Source of the DNA: a virus
IMG/VR virus record: IMGVR_UViG_3300031673_000129
Span: 1-43,793 of that record
Reading direction: 5' to 3' (one strand)
Length of the DNA: 43,793 bases
The notes under the pieces: model-generated
Database searches by the model: none
Told to the model about the DNA's origin: nothing
What the model saw: the letters and a program-made list of their open reading frames with translations, nothing else
Translations under genes and position numbers: made by a program
Shown: piece by piece, positions 31,367 to 39,453 of the stretch
Layout of the letters: each line of letters starts with the position of its first letter
Numbering within the stretch: the first letter of the stretch is position 1

Positions 31367-31700
31367 CGCTTCTCACCTCCTCTAATACCTCCAATTCCCG
31401 CTTTAGTAATATCGCCTTATCATCATCTACGCAATTATTAAGTAGTGCCTCAAGTTCACGCTGTCTAATTTTCTTCTCGTGCCACTTCCACGCTTCGGTT
31501 TTAATATACTCCAACCCGCTGAAACTCCACCTATTTATTATTGCCCTATTCACTTTTCCCCAATCTATATTTTCCGAAGATACCATACAGAAATAATAGG
31601 TTAAGGCAATATCATTTCTCTTACATTCTTTGTGTTTGATTTCGTTTAGTATTGTTGATTCGCAACACACTAATTCCATTGTAAAATTATCGTTATTCAT
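31356..31700 (-). CDS. Unknown early protein
   Basis: 114 aa from ATG 31700 (AGGAGGG upstream), preferred to 31730. Mixed alpha/beta start, then NRWSFSGLEYIKTEAWKWHEKK and a charged helix. Not recognised. Confidence 0.55.
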   Translation of the reverse strand: MNNDNFTMELVCCESTILNEIKHKECKRNDIALTYYFCMVSSENIDWGKVNRAIINRWSFSGLEYIKTEAWKWHEKKIRQRELEALLNNCVDDDKAILLKRELEVLEEVRSDGS

Positions 31701-31713
31701 CTTTTCCCTCCTT

Positions 31714-31953
31714 TCATTTCTTAACCTCAATAGCTAACCTATATACCATTACATCTTCATTGCTTTTCCTTTTTTGCTTGTCAATGTCTAGTATTAGATT
31801 GTTGAAATGGTCCCTTACCTCGGCCAGGTCTATCTTGGTATTCAGGTCAGCCTTAATTTCTTTACCGGCTATCACATCATCTAATAGCTCTTTGGTTAGA
31901 TATAGTTCACTTTGCCATTCTTTTATATATTTAAATCTAAGTTTTCTTTTCAT
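31714..31953 (-). CDS. Unknown small protein
   Basis: 79 aa. KEWQSELYLTKELLDDVIAGKE then VRDHFNNLILDIDKQKRK; helical. ATG overlaps the previous stop by four bases. Confidence 0.55.
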   Translation of the reverse strand: MKRKLRFKYIKEWQSELYLTKELLDDVIAGKEIKADLNTKIDLAEVRDHFNNLILDIDKQKRKSNEDVMVYRLAIEVKK

Positions 31954-32162
31954 CTTTTACCTAATATTTCCTTCCTTATTTTTTGTTCAATTTCCCTTTG
32001 TTTCTTTTCTTCTTGTGATTTATTTATCAAATTCTGGGATAGAGAAAAGGGACTTGTTCCTTTATGCGTTTTAGATTCATAATTTTTCTGCTTTCTGATT
32101 TTCTTGCTCCTTCGCCTATCTTTGAGCCATTTTTTCTTTTTTAGAATGCTTAATTTGTCCAT
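31950..32162 (-). CDS. Small very basic protein
   Basis: 70 aa with about 22 Lys and Arg (LKKKKWLKDRRRSKKIRKQK). Probably disordered and nucleic-acid binding. Overlaps the upstream gene by 13 bases. Confidence 0.5.
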   Translation of the reverse strand: MDKLSILKKKKWLKDRRRSKKIRKQKNYESKTHKGTSPFSLSQNLINKSQEEKKQREIEQKIRKEILGKR

Positions 32163-32494
32163 TTAATCACATCCTTTATAATCTCGATAATTGACTTATA
32201 TATTTTACTACCTAAATTTCCCGATAACCTATCTATCGAATAACCTAATTCCTTTTTTAGCCAATCATTAATTTTGTTAAAATCTTCCTCTGGAATAAGT
32301 AAGAAAACATCTTCAGGATAGGGATTTTCCTTTTCCAAAAATTGAATCAATTCCTCTTTGATCTTCTCCCCACGTTGTAAAAGCTGAATAATATTGTCAA
32401 ACCAATCTATCTCGCTTTTAAACCATTTTTCGTGCAATCCGGATTTTAAATATTCTATGATTTTTATCATATCTTGAGCATTCAATGTTTTCAT
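32150..32494 (-). CDS. Unknown early protein
   Basis: 114 aa, helical: MIKIIEYLKSGLHEKWFKSEIDW, NIIQLLQRGEKIKEELIQFLEK, then EEDFNKINDWLKKELGYSI. Not recognised. AAGGTG lies before the ATG. Confidence 0.6.
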   Translation of the reverse strand: MKTLNAQDMIKIIEYLKSGLHEKWFKSEIDWFDNIIQLLQRGEKIKEELIQFLEKENPYPEDVFLLIPEEDFNKINDWLKKELGYSIDRLSGNLGSKIYKSIIEIIKDVIKWTN

Positions 32495-32602
32495 TTAATC
32501 ACCTTCTCCTTTCTTTATAAGGCCCTTCCGTTTAAATGTTTGAGCCAGGAGCCAAAGTTCGGGTTTTGGAAAACTCCTAATCCCACCTTGCAGGTTAGTC
32601 AT
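32495..32602 (-). CDS. Unknown 35-aa protein
   Basis: The ATG lies inside the stop region of the upstream gene (GATGACTAA). The product is basic (FPKPELWLLAQTFKRKGLIKK) and its last codons contain the ribosome binding site of the next gene. Confidence 0.45.
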   Translation of the reverse strand: MTNLQGGIRSFPKPELWLLAQTFKRKGLIKKGEGD

Positions 32603-33020
32603 CAGCTTTCACCCACTTTTCGCCAGTCCAGATTTTGTGGTATTTCTCGTACATAACAAAGGCAAGCCAGAGTTCGTTTAGACTACACTCTTTCGTTTCA
32701 GCTCTTTTTTGAAAAACTACCCATTGGCTAAACCACCACAATAAATGTATTGGGAATACATATTCGTCTTTTTGGGGTATATAGTTTTTAGGGAAATTTT
32801 TGAAAAAATGCTCATTAGATAATTCTGTCATCATCTCCTGCAACTGCTCTTGTGTGGGTAGCCAAACATACCAAACCTTCATATAAGATTTTATGTGTCC
32901 ACAACCCATTCCTACAGTCTTATCATTTTTATATATAAACCTATCCCAATCTACTGGTTTCCACGCCTTCTGCATTTCCTCTGCCTTCTCGCACATCTTA
33001 ATATAATTTTGTGTTATCAT
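32595..33020 (-). CDS. Unknown phage protein, Trp-rich
   Basis: 141 aa. It begins with a helix (YIKMCEKAEEMQKAWKP), then VWYVWLPTQEQLQEMM and WWFSQWVVFQK, and ends WLAFVMYEKYHKIWTGEKW. Similar Trp-rich proteins of this length are common in siphophage early regions, without known function. Confidence 0.6.
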   Translation of the reverse strand: MITQNYIKMCEKAEEMQKAWKPVDWDRFIYKNDKTVGMGCGHIKSYMKVWYVWLPTQEQLQEMMTELSNEHFFKNFPKNYIPQKDEYVFPIHLLWWFSQWVVFQKRAETKECSLNELWLAFVMYEKYHKIWTGEKWVKADD

Positions 33021-33021
33021 C

Positions 33022-33186
33022 TTATTTCTCCTTTCTCCTCCTATTTAATTTTATTTCCTCTTTTAAATTTTCTATTCTACATTCTTCATTACAAAACAGA
33101 TGACCTGCGTAAACATTATTTATTTCGATATTAAATCTCTTTCCGCAGTGCCAACAATAGACGGGAATTTCTGTTACTTTAGTCAT
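33022..33186 (-). CDS. Small zinc-ribbon protein
   Basis: 54 aa. CWHCGK (C11, C14) and CNEEC (C32, C36) form a zinc-binding pair with a basic helical tail (IKLNRRRKEK). It sits between the replication initiator and the Trp-rich protein. GGGGGG lies upstream. Likely binds nucleic acid or acts as a protein-interaction module. Confidence 0.6.
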   Translation of the reverse strand: MTKVTEIPVYCWHCGKRFNIEINNVYAGHLFCNEECRIENLKEEIKLNRRRKEK

Positions 33187-33189
33187 CGC

Positions 33190-34008
33190 CTACCCCCCTT
33201 TTCTCCTTATTAATCTCTTTATCCCTTCCCTTGCAGTATCTTTATATCTTTCTGCTTCTTCCTTGCTCATTTTTTTTGATTCATACTTTGGATAACTAAA
33301 CTCACCATCTTTTGTAGTCCCTTTTAGCGGGAATACCCCCTGCCAGCTATTCATAATACTCTGGTTAAGGATAGCTATTTGCCCGTTTTCACTACTATCT
33401 AATTTATCCAGTTCATTAATAATTAATTCTTCCGCTCGTAATGTCATTGGTTTCCTGATTTTAGTTCTCATGGCTTTGTATTCTTCCCAGGCTTTTGAAA
33501 AAGCAACACTTTTTTCCTTTTCTTTATTCTTATCATTCTTTACATTCTTATCATTCTTGTTTGTTGCCCTTTGCTTGCCCTTACCTTGCCCTTTGCTTGC
33601 CCTCAACTTGCCCTTTTGCTTGCCCTTATAGCTTTCCCCATCTTGATAAAGGTTATATTTTATAATAGTTATGTGGGTATATTTGTTTGTCGTTTTGATA
33701 GCCAAAAAATCCATTTTACTTAAAGTTGACAAAATTAGTCGGATTTTCTTACTTGTAATTAATTTATCGTTAATTTTCTTTCTAATACTCTCAACCGATG
33801 TGATAAAACTGCCCCGCTTAATGTTAATAAATTTCTTCTGGTGATTATCCCACCATTTATTATCTTGATGATTTGCCATCAATATTAGATAGATGGTTAT
33901 CAGTTTTTGAATAGCATTTAAAGATGAGAATGTTTTACTGCTAAAAACCCGCCTTGATACCTTTACATAGCCATCTTCTAAATATTCTTGCTCTTGATTA
34001 TCGCTCAT
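33190..34008 (-). CDS. Replication initiator (O/DnaD-like)
   Basis: 272 aa. Residues 10-115 (YVKVSRRVFSSKTFSSLNAIQKLITIYLI..IKRGSFITSVESIRKKI) are a winged-helix domain of phage replisome organiser type. Then comes a Lys-rich, repetitive linker at about 125-165 (KGKQKGKLRASKGQGKGKQR). The C-terminus (WEEYKAMRTKIRKPMTLRAEELIINELDKL..LNQSIMNSWQGVFP) is the small helical domain found at the end of many phage initiators. It would melt the origin and recruit the host helicase. Confidence 0.75.
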   Translation of the reverse strand: MSDNQEQEYLEDGYVKVSRRVFSSKTFSSLNAIQKLITIYLILMANHQDNKWWDNHQKKFINIKRGSFITSVESIRKKINDKLITSKKIRLILSTLSKMDFLAIKTTNKYTHITIIKYNLYQDGESYKGKQKGKLRASKGQGKGKQRATNKNDKNVKNDKNKEKEKSVAFSKAWEEYKAMRTKIRKPMTLRAEELIINELDKLDSSENGQIAILNQSIMNSWQGVFPLKGTTKDGEFSYPKYESKKMSKEEAERYKDTAREGIKRLIRRKGG

Positions 34009-34019
34009 TTATCACACTC

Positions 34020-34604
34020 CTAAAATAATGTTGATTGATATTTTAATCTACTAAATTTATGTTCTATCGAATCATATGACCTATCCATTAATCGAGCAAT
34101 TTTTTTGTAATTCATATCTTCGGAATTAATGATAATCCTTTGTACTTCGAGAGCAGTCCATTTTTTAAATCTATTTTTAGGGAGTTCTCTGTCTTTTATT
34201 CTTTTTGCCTGTAGCCATTGAGGTTCATAACCAAGTCCATATAATTCAATTTTTCTGCTATCAAATCTATCTTGATTATTCTTTAACCATTTACACAAAT
34301 CACAATGTTTGATTAGCCAAAATCGCCTTTTAAAAAGCATAACCTTTCTTTCCGCTTTTAAATTATGATTTATAATCCATCTTATAACTGTATGCTGGTC
34401 AACTTTTAATAAAACGGCTACTTGATTCGCTGTCATATATTCGTCTGCTCTCGTGATTGCTCCTAAATTCATTCTCTTTGCTTTTAATTTAACTGCGATT
34501 TTTGTTCTTTTTAAATAGATAGAAATATAATTTAATGTATGACTACCCCAAGATTCCTTTAAATAATCTTTTTCAGATTTAGACCAACTTTTACCTTGTC
34601 CCAT
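34020..34604 (-). CDS. DNA-binding protein: two Myb-like domains around an HTH
   Basis: 194 aa. Residues 5-48 (WSKSEKDYLKESWGSHTLNYISIYLKRTKIAV) and about 145-190 (WTALEVQRIIINSEDMNYKKIARLMDRSYDSI) are SANT/Myb-like units. Between them, 57-112 is an excisionase/MerR-type HTH (MTANQVAVLLKVDQHTVIRWI). A transcription or origin regulator is likely. Confidence 0.7.
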   Translation of the reverse strand: MGQGKSWSKSEKDYLKESWGSHTLNYISIYLKRTKIAVKLKAKRMNLGAITRADEYMTANQVAVLLKVDQHTVIRWIINHNLKAERKVMLFKRRFWLIKHCDLCKWLKNNQDRFDSRKIELYGLGYEPQWLQAKRIKDRELPKNRFKKWTALEVQRIIINSEDMNYKKIARLMDRSYDSIEHKFSRLKYQSTLF

Positions 34605-34607
34605 ATC

Positions 34608-34979
34608 TTATCCCACCTCTGCAAATATACTCAACTGCACTATTTCCTTCTTCCTTGCCTTCTCAGCCAGGCAATTCCTGTTCATATTTCTTGCCCTCAA
34701 TAATATACTTATCCCCTTATGTCTTAATTCCCGGTAACATTCCAACCTTTCCGCCTCATTCTCATACCAGTAATAACCGCCTCTCGGAGTGCTTATGATG
34801 GGTGCGCCGTTATCTATTAGTTCACGCAGGATTATCCGGGTTGTTCTCTCGGTAATGTTAGTACCTCCCCTGGCAGTACATTCTTCGGTTATTTGGGATT
34901 GTGTCCTCTTGTTCTGGTCGCCAACACAGGATTTTATAATACGGTATATGATGGCCACAATGGCATTATGGTCAGTCAT
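34608..34979 (-). CDS. Winged-helix protein with C-terminal clamp-binding motif
   Basis: 123 aa. Residues 1-75 form a winged helix (RTQSQITEECTARGGTNITERTTRIILRELIDNGAPIISTPRGGYYW). A helical region follows, and residues 115-119 read QLSIF, matching the sliding-clamp consensus QL(S/D)LF. The protein may tether to the host DNA polymerase clamp at the phage replication fork, or compete for it. Its place just upstream of two DNA-binding genes supports a replication role. Confidence 0.65.
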   Translation of the reverse strand: MTDHNAIVAIIYRIIKSCVGDQNKRTQSQITEECTARGGTNITERTTRIILRELIDNGAPIISTPRGGYYWYENEAERLECYRELRHKGISILLRARNMNRNCLAEKARKKEIVQLSIFAEVG

Positions 34980-35016
34980 TTAGATTCCCCCCCCTTTTTA
35001 TAGTTTTTTTATTTAT

Positions 35017-35079
35017 TTATAGTTTATTTCTATGAAGTTCTTTATGATGTTTTCTACTTAACCAATATATAAATTCCAT
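35017..35079 (-). CDS. Possible 20-aa peptide
   Basis: ATG at 35079 follows AGAGGTAAAATAAT. The product MEFIYWLSRKHHKELHRNKL is basic. It fills the only sizeable gap in this block. Weakly supported. Confidence 0.25.
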   Translation of the reverse strand: MEFIYWLSRKHHKELHRNKL

Positions 35080-35080
35080 A

Positions 35081-35839
35081 TTATTTTACCTCTGGAAATT
35101 CTTTTATCTCTACCGGATAAATTTCCTTTAAGTTATCTTTTAGATAAACCGGGATCTTATCTCTTTTACAATAGTCAACTATATCGTCAATCCATTCTTT
35201 TTTTGGTATGACCTTGCCTTTCCTATTCCCGGTTTCAGCCCCCAGGATAACCCAATCAAAATGTTTCAAATATTTATAAGAATGCATTTTAGACAATAAT
35301 GGTTCAAAAGAAACATACTTTATATTATTGTCTTTATAATTAGTTTCTAAAAATTTGACTAATGCCCAAATATCATTATAAAAGTCATTTTCTTCTGTTA
35401 TCGTTATTCCTAACCAACAATTTTTGGGGAAATCATATTTTGAATAAACTTCAGGATACTTGGTCAAAAATTGAAAAATATGTTGAGGATATTCATAGAT
35501 TTTAAATATTACTTTATTTACCCAATTTGCTTCCCAATGTGCTATTTCACTCATAGACCCTACAAATATCCGTTGCGGTTTTTTGGGGAATTCTTTTAAA
35601 AATTGTGATTGTAAGAAGGTTGGTTTAAAGCTTTTAAAATCTTCTCTGTATCTTATATATGCTTCACCTTCTATGAAAAATGTAACATTGTCTATAATCT
35701 TTCGTATCTCATCTTCCGTATTAAATACATTTCTCCAAAACCTTTTTGCTATCTTCCGAGCATAACAATACTCACAGTGATTATTACAACCCCAAACTGG
35801 ATTCCAGGTGGTATTACACCAACCTATTTTATTTTTCAC
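35081..35839 (-). CDS. Gp37/Gp68 family (DUF5131) protein
   Basis: 252 aa, the typical length. TTWNPVWGCNNHCEYCYARKI contains C18-x3-C22-x2-C25, the ligand spacing of a radical-SAM iron-sulfur cluster. FVGSMSEIAHWEANWVNKV, FLTKYPE, NCWLGITITEENDF and FDWVILGAETGNRKGKVI are the later family blocks. The family is widespread in phages, and its reaction is not established. Start is GTG after AAGGAGATAG. Confidence 0.85.
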   Translation of the reverse strand: MKNKIGWCNTTWNPVWGCNNHCEYCYARKIAKRFWRNVFNTEDEIRKIIDNVTFFIEGEAYIRYREDFKSFKPTFLQSQFLKEFPKKPQRIFVGSMSEIAHWEANWVNKVIFKIYEYPQHIFQFLTKYPEVYSKYDFPKNCWLGITITEENDFYNDIWALVKFLETNYKDNNIKYVSFEPLLSKMHSYKYLKHFDWVILGAETGNRKGKVIPKKEWIDDIVDYCKRDKIPVYLKDNLKEIYPVEIKEFPEVK

Positions 35840-36042
35840 CCTATCTCCTTTTCTATCTCTGGTATTATTCCATATAAAAATTCGGTTAATTCTTTAGGTG
35901 GAAATCCAGTATAAAATTTATTATTTTTCCCTAACCAAAATTCTAATATCTGGTATTCATTTTCTCTTGTTTTCATAAAGATAACACCAGTTCCACAAAA
36001 TTGATTTAAAAGTCTACTTTTACTTTCCTTTGTTAATTCCAT
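35836..36042 (-). CDS. Unknown small protein
   Basis: 68 aa (NQFCGTGVIFMKTRENEYQILEFWLGKNNKFY). Mixed fold. Overlaps both neighbours. Not recognised. Confidence 0.55.
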   Translation of the reverse strand: MELTKESKSRLLNQFCGTGVIFMKTRENEYQILEFWLGKNNKFYTGFPPKELTEFLYGIIPEIEKEIG

Positions 36043-36263
36043 TCTATCTCCTCCCCCTCTACCATTTCCTTATAATCTTCTTCTTGTTTTCTTTTCATAT
36101 ACTCTTCATAATCTTTTTTTATCGCTTCTTCATAGTCATGCTCTCTTTCGATATCTTCTCCATATTCAAGACCTTCAATATAATCAGAATTATTTAGGTA
36201 TTTATGTCTAAAAGTTCCCATATAAGCGTCATCTAAACCTCTGTTAAAATCTGCTATACTCAC
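36033..36263 (-). CDS. Unknown acidic protein
   Basis: 76 aa, rich in Glu, Asp and Tyr, with a helical C-terminal half (EEAIKKDYEEYMKRKQEEDY). ATGA overlap with the upstream gene. The ending EMVEGEEIEWN resembles that of the upstream protein (KMVEGEIE). Confidence 0.55.
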   Translation of the reverse strand: MSIADFNRGLDDAYMGTFRHKYLNNSDYIEGLEYGEDIEREHDYEEAIKKDYEEYMKRKQEEDYKEMVEGEEIEWN

Positions 36264-36523
36264 TCTATCTCCCCCTCTACCATCTTCCGATGTGCCTCAA
36301 TGTCGCCCTCAATAGCATCTTTCTCCTCATCGGTTAACTCGACTTCGTTATCACTCTTGCTATAAATCTCGTACCTTTCTTCCCAGTTTAACCCGTTCCA
36401 AATTTCCTCTACTTCAATTAAATATGCCTCATCAGGATACTCATTCGCCATTAACTCGACCTTTAAATCGTAATCTAAATCATTCCACCAGTCCTCGACA
36501 GTTTTGTATAATTTGATTGACAT
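36260..36523 (-). CDS. Unknown acidic protein
   Basis: 87 aa from ATG 36523, placed by AGGAGG nine bases upstream; a start at 36565 is rejected. SIKLYKTVEDWWNDLDYDLK, later DEEKDAIEGDIEAHRK. Very acidic. A DNA-mimic or inhibitor is conceivable but not shown. Confidence 0.6.
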   Translation of the reverse strand: MSIKLYKTVEDWWNDLDYDLKVELMANEYPDEAYLIEVEEIWNGLNWEERYEIYSKSDNEVELTDEEKDAIEGDIEAHRKMVEGEIE

Positions 36524-36524
36524 T

Positions 36525-36617
36525 TTAGATTTTCCTCCTAATATAAAGAAATAACCCAATAACAAGAATTAATATCGCTGCCAATTCTATCAAAAAATAT
36601 ATATTTCTGATAAACAT
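36525..36617 (-). CDS. 30-aa membrane peptide
   Basis: MFIRNIYFLIELAAILILVI followed by a short basic tail: a single membrane span. GGAGG is 12 bases before ATG. Its last codons encode the ribosome binding site of the next gene, so translation may be coupled. Confidence 0.5.
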   Translation of the reverse strand: MFIRNIYFLIELAAILILVIGLFLYIRRKI

Positions 36618-36621
36618 ACTT

Positions 36622-36948
36622 TTAGGTTACCTCCTTTAAATCTTCTTCTAAAACATAATTGGTATGTGCCATATCATAGGCAACCTTATAAACTTCCTTT
36701 GTTTCTGTTTTTTCGTGTTCGATATGGCCAAAGCAATTCGGGTCATCATCATTAAATGTATATTCGGCTTTTTCTGCTAGACGTCTTTTTCCAACAATAA
36801 ATCCGGATCTTTCCTTACTAAGTTCAACTATTTTTATTTTGCTTACTCTAACTATTTCGACATCATCAAAATCTTTTTTTTCTATATCAAAAACAACTTT
36901 CCGTATCACCCTTTTATACTTGATCTTCTGCCCTAATTTAAATTTCAT
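36622..36948 (-). CDS. Unknown beta-barrel protein
   Basis: 108 aa. MKFKLGQKIKYKRVIRKVVF followed by alternating strands suggests an SH3-like barrel. A Cys/His-containing loop (DPNCFGHIEHEK) lies near residue 72. Not recognised. Confidence 0.6.
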   Translation of the reverse strand: MKFKLGQKIKYKRVIRKVVFDIEKKDFDDVEIVRVSKIKIVELSKERSGFIVGKRRLAEKAEYTFNDDDPNCFGHIEHEKTETKEVYKVAYDMAHTNYVLEEDLKEVT

Positions 36949-36971
36949 TTCCTTTACCTCCTTTTATATTT

Positions 36972-37151
36972 TTACTTAACCCACTTAACCTGGATTGTCC
37001 CGGGCTTTCCTGACTTTAATATTTCCTTCATTCTTGCTCGACTATTATGCTCAGCAAGCCAACAGGCTAACTGACTCTTGCCCTTAAAATGTATCTTGTT
37101 ACCTTCAACGTAATACTCGACCGTTTCTTTAATCCAGACTTCTTTAGGCAT
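36972..37151 (-). CDS. Unknown 59-aa protein
   Basis: KEVWIKETVEYYVEGNKIHF then a helix SQLACWLAEHNSRARMKEIL and a closing strand IQVKWVK, a plausible small alpha/beta fold. AAGGAGG precedes ATG. The leader upstream can form an 8-bp hairpin. Confidence 0.55.
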   Translation of the reverse strand: MPKEVWIKETVEYYVEGNKIHFKGKSQLACWLAEHNSRARMKEILKSGKPGTIQVKWVK

Positions 37152-37399
37152 GGGTTGCCTCCTTATTAAAGGAGATAGGAACAGACAAACCCTCTCCTTT
37201 GTGATATTGTTAATTTTAATTTATATATAATCGGGGAATTACCCAAACCCTCTATGATTTAGTTATAGACAAATTATTGTATTCTGTTTTTAAACCCTTT
37301 GTAATTTCCCCTACTTGGGTTTCAATAACTAATAAAATATAAAATATAATTGCAGGGCAGGACTTTCACCTGCCCCTGGAGTGTATAAAAATGAAAAAG
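37152..37399. promoter_or_regulatory. AT-rich repeat block (origin or regulatory leader)
   Basis: 248 bases without a gene. On the minus strand there are three GGGTTT elements, two of them AGAGGGTTTG. A long-range pairing GGGGAAATTAC with GTAATTCCCC flanks an AT-rich core, and AAAGGAGA pairs with TCTCCTTT (about 37159-37194). A GC hairpin at 37353-37378 (CAGGG..CCTG) follows the gp3-like gene and may end its transcript. Iterons, an AT-rich core and palindromes together are what a replication origin shows, but leader control is equally possible. Confidence 0.45.
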
Positions 37400-38620
37400 T
37401 TACTCAGTAGCCTTTGCCTTGCCTCTGAATGGGATTGCGTTATTAATACTGCTTCCTGGGATATCCTGGTCGGTGATTTCCTGGTCTTCCTTAATTACCT
37501 TTTGTAGTTCTATCAGCTTTTCTGGGTGATCCACGATATACGTTTTGGCCTGCGATGCAACTATACCCTCGAAGAAAATTTTATATCTCACTGCAACATC
37601 AATAATATCGCCCCAAGTATTCAAGCCATATTCCTTTGCAAGTTCTTCAATATCTGCAAGTATTTCCTTTCTTTTATCAGCTATTTTCTGTGCTTCTTCT
37701 GGAGTTCTAATGGAAGTTTTGCCTGCCTCTATCTGCTTTTTAAGTTCAGCCTGTCGCTTGTTGATTTCCTCGTATTCCTTATTTAACGCTTCCTGTTTCT
37801 TAACAGTTTCTTCCTCTCGTGCTTTAGTCTCTTCTTCTGTTTCCTCTGCAACGTATGCGTTATTTATTAATGGCAATTCAGTGGCTTCAAGTTCATATTG
37901 GCCATTTTTCTGCTGACCTAAATATAATATTTCACCGTTTGCCACTCTCCTAATTTCTTCAACGCTTGCAGCGATTTCAAGAGTAACTACCCAATGATCC
38001 TTCATCTTTGCAGTTCCCGGTATTTTCAGTTTCTTTAATACTCTCCTCATTCTGAAAGGTATCATAGCCCAGCAACCGCCGGTAGTCTTATTAGCCAATT
38101 CAAAAGCACTATTGCATTCTTCTATTGATACCGTTCCCCCAACTCTACATTGATAGAAAGTACCTATTGAAACCGAAGGCATCATAAATTTTAAATATCC
38201 CGATTTTACACAACCACCGATTTTAGTTTTTTTATCGTAGGGTCCATAATGCTCACAAGGGCATTTAACTTCTTCCCATCTACCATTTTCCAGGTTAAGT
38301 TTTTGTGCGGTTTTTGATACATCGCCATCTCCCTGACATAACAGGGCTTCATTGCCTCCGTATTTTTCGTAACATTGCGGAAACACTTCTTCCCTATTGG
38401 CTCTCGGAAAAAATACGATTAATTCTGTCGGTTCTTCTCCGTAGATTTTTGTTACTTCTTTTGGGCATACAAAATATTTGAGTTCAAGTGGATGTTCTAT
38501 GCCTTGTTCGTTCTTAACCTTAATACCTAATCTTATTTTTCCCCCTATGGGTAATTTAATATTCTTTGTTTCAGGTATCGTTGTATATCTACCTTTATCG
38601 AATTTACCATCACCGTTCAT
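37400..38620 (-). CDS. phiC31 gp3-like protein (recombination directionality factor family)
   Basis: 406 aa from ATG 38620 (AGGAGG eight bases upstream). Family blocks in order: LPIGGKIRLGIKV, PLELKYFVCPKEVTKIYG, LIVFFPRANREEVFPQCYEKYGG, LLCQGDGD, VKCPCEHYGP, GYLKFMMPSVS and TGGCWAMIPFRMRRVL. These match the phiC31 gp3-like family, whose founder controls integrase direction. Most members lie in phages without that use. The C-terminus adds a coiled coil (about 265-325) and a tail. No integrase is present here, so a recombination or ssDNA-related role is more likely. Confidence 0.65.
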   Translation of the reverse strand: MNGDGKFDKGRYTTIPETKNIKLPIGGKIRLGIKVKNEQGIEHPLELKYFVCPKEVTKIYGEEPTELIVFFPRANREEVFPQCYEKYGGNEALLCQGDGDVSKTAQKLNLENGRWEEVKCPCEHYGPYDKKTKIGGCVKSGYLKFMMPSVSIGTFYQCRVGGTVSIEECNSAFELANKTTGGCWAMIPFRMRRVLKKLKIPGTAKMKDHWVVTLEIAASVEEIRRVANGEILYLGQQKNGQYELEATELPLINNAYVAEETEEETKAREEETVKKQEALNKEYEEINKRQAELKKQIEAGKTSIRTPEEAQKIADKRKEILADIEELAKEYGLNTWGDIIDVAVRYKIFFEGIVASQAKTYIVDHPEKLIELQKVIKEDQEITDQDIPGSSINNAIPFRGKAKATE

Positions 38621-38795
38621 TTCCATTTCCTCCTAATTTTTTATTTTCTTCCTGCCTTATTCGATCCATTACGAATGCAGTGAAGTAACCATTTAGTTTA
38701 ATATCTTCCTGTCTTTGCTTTAATAGCTCAAGTTGTTGTTCTACATTCAGACCGTTCATTTTAGCCAGCCCTTTAGCTAATAGTTTTAGGGTCAT
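38610..38795 (-). CDS. Duplicated 61-aa protein (copy A)
   Basis: MTLKLLAKGLAKMNGLNVEQ, then LELLKQRQEDIKLNGYFTAF: helical, basic N-terminus. Nearly identical over its first 55 residues to the product of 39706-39888. Start ATG 38795 overlaps the upstream stop, with GGAGG six bases before. Not recognised. Confidence 0.65.
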   Translation of the reverse strand: MTLKLLAKGLAKMNGLNVEQQLELLKQRQEDIKLNGYFTAFVMDRIRQEENKKLGGNGNER

Positions 38796-39259
38796 CATAA
38801 CCCTCCATTCAGCTTGTAATTAAATTTAGGCTCTTGTGGTGTGATAGTCAGGCCTTCATCGCATACATCATCGTGTCCTATTAAGCCATCGGCATAATCT
38901 TTTTTTAATTGTGCTTTCTTAAATTCCTCAACTACTTTGAGATATCTAATTCTCCTTTCATCATCATCTTTTGCCCACATAATTAGTTTAGGAATATCAT
39001 ATTCCCAGCTATCTGGCATAACCCGAAAAGCACACCAGCCCGCAGAAGTCTCAATTTTCTTCTCGCCTGACTTCGATAAGTTTTCTTCTAATGAAAGTTC
39101 CCTATTTCCAATTGCCTCAGTTATCTTTTTAATCTCTTCATTGTTTGTTTTGCAAAGCGTATCATTTTGCCTTTGCAAGATTAAGATATCCAATTTAGCT
39201 TTAGCGATTTCCTTCAAGTCATCTTCGATAGTAGTTTTAAATACATCAACATTAACCAT
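38795..39259 (-). CDS. Gam/Gp157-like protein
   Basis: 154 aa. The N-terminal two fifths is a coiled coil (TIEDDLKEIAKAKLDILILQRQND), followed by SGEKKIETSAGWCAFRVMPDSWEYDIPKLIMW, which fits the strand pattern after the coiled coil in Mu Gam and Siphovirus Gp157 proteins. These families bind DNA ends or protect phage DNA from nucleases. It is next to the SMC-like ATPase gene group. Confidence 0.55.
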   Translation of the reverse strand: MVNVDVFKTTIEDDLKEIAKAKLDILILQRQNDTLCKTNNEEIKKITEAIGNRELSLEENLSKSGEKKIETSAGWCAFRVMPDSWEYDIPKLIMWAKDDDERRIRYLKVVEEFKKAQLKKDYADGLIGHDDVCDEGLTITPQEPKFNYKLNGGL

Positions 39260-39288
39260 TTCTTTTTCCTCCCCTTACTTAATATTTC

Positions 39289-39453
39289 TTACCAAAAAAA
39301 TCTACCGTTAAAATGCTTCATAGGCCTACCCCCTTCGTGTGTTATTTTAAGGTCACAAATTGTGACCTCTACTACTTCATTTTCCTTATGTAGTAGCCAG
39401 GCAGTCTTGACTATCATCAAGATAAATAGTGCAAAGATTATGTTAAGGAACAT
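39289..39453 (-). CDS. Small membrane protein
   Basis: 54 aa from ATG 39453 (GGGAGG upstream). Residues 1-21 (MFLNIIFALFILMIVKTAWLL split) form a membrane span; the rest is soluble with a short basic end (MKHFNGRFFW). Not recognised. Confidence 0.5.
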   Translation of the reverse strand: MFLNIIFALFILMIVKTAWLLHKENEVVEVTICDLKITHEGGRPMKHFNGRFFW

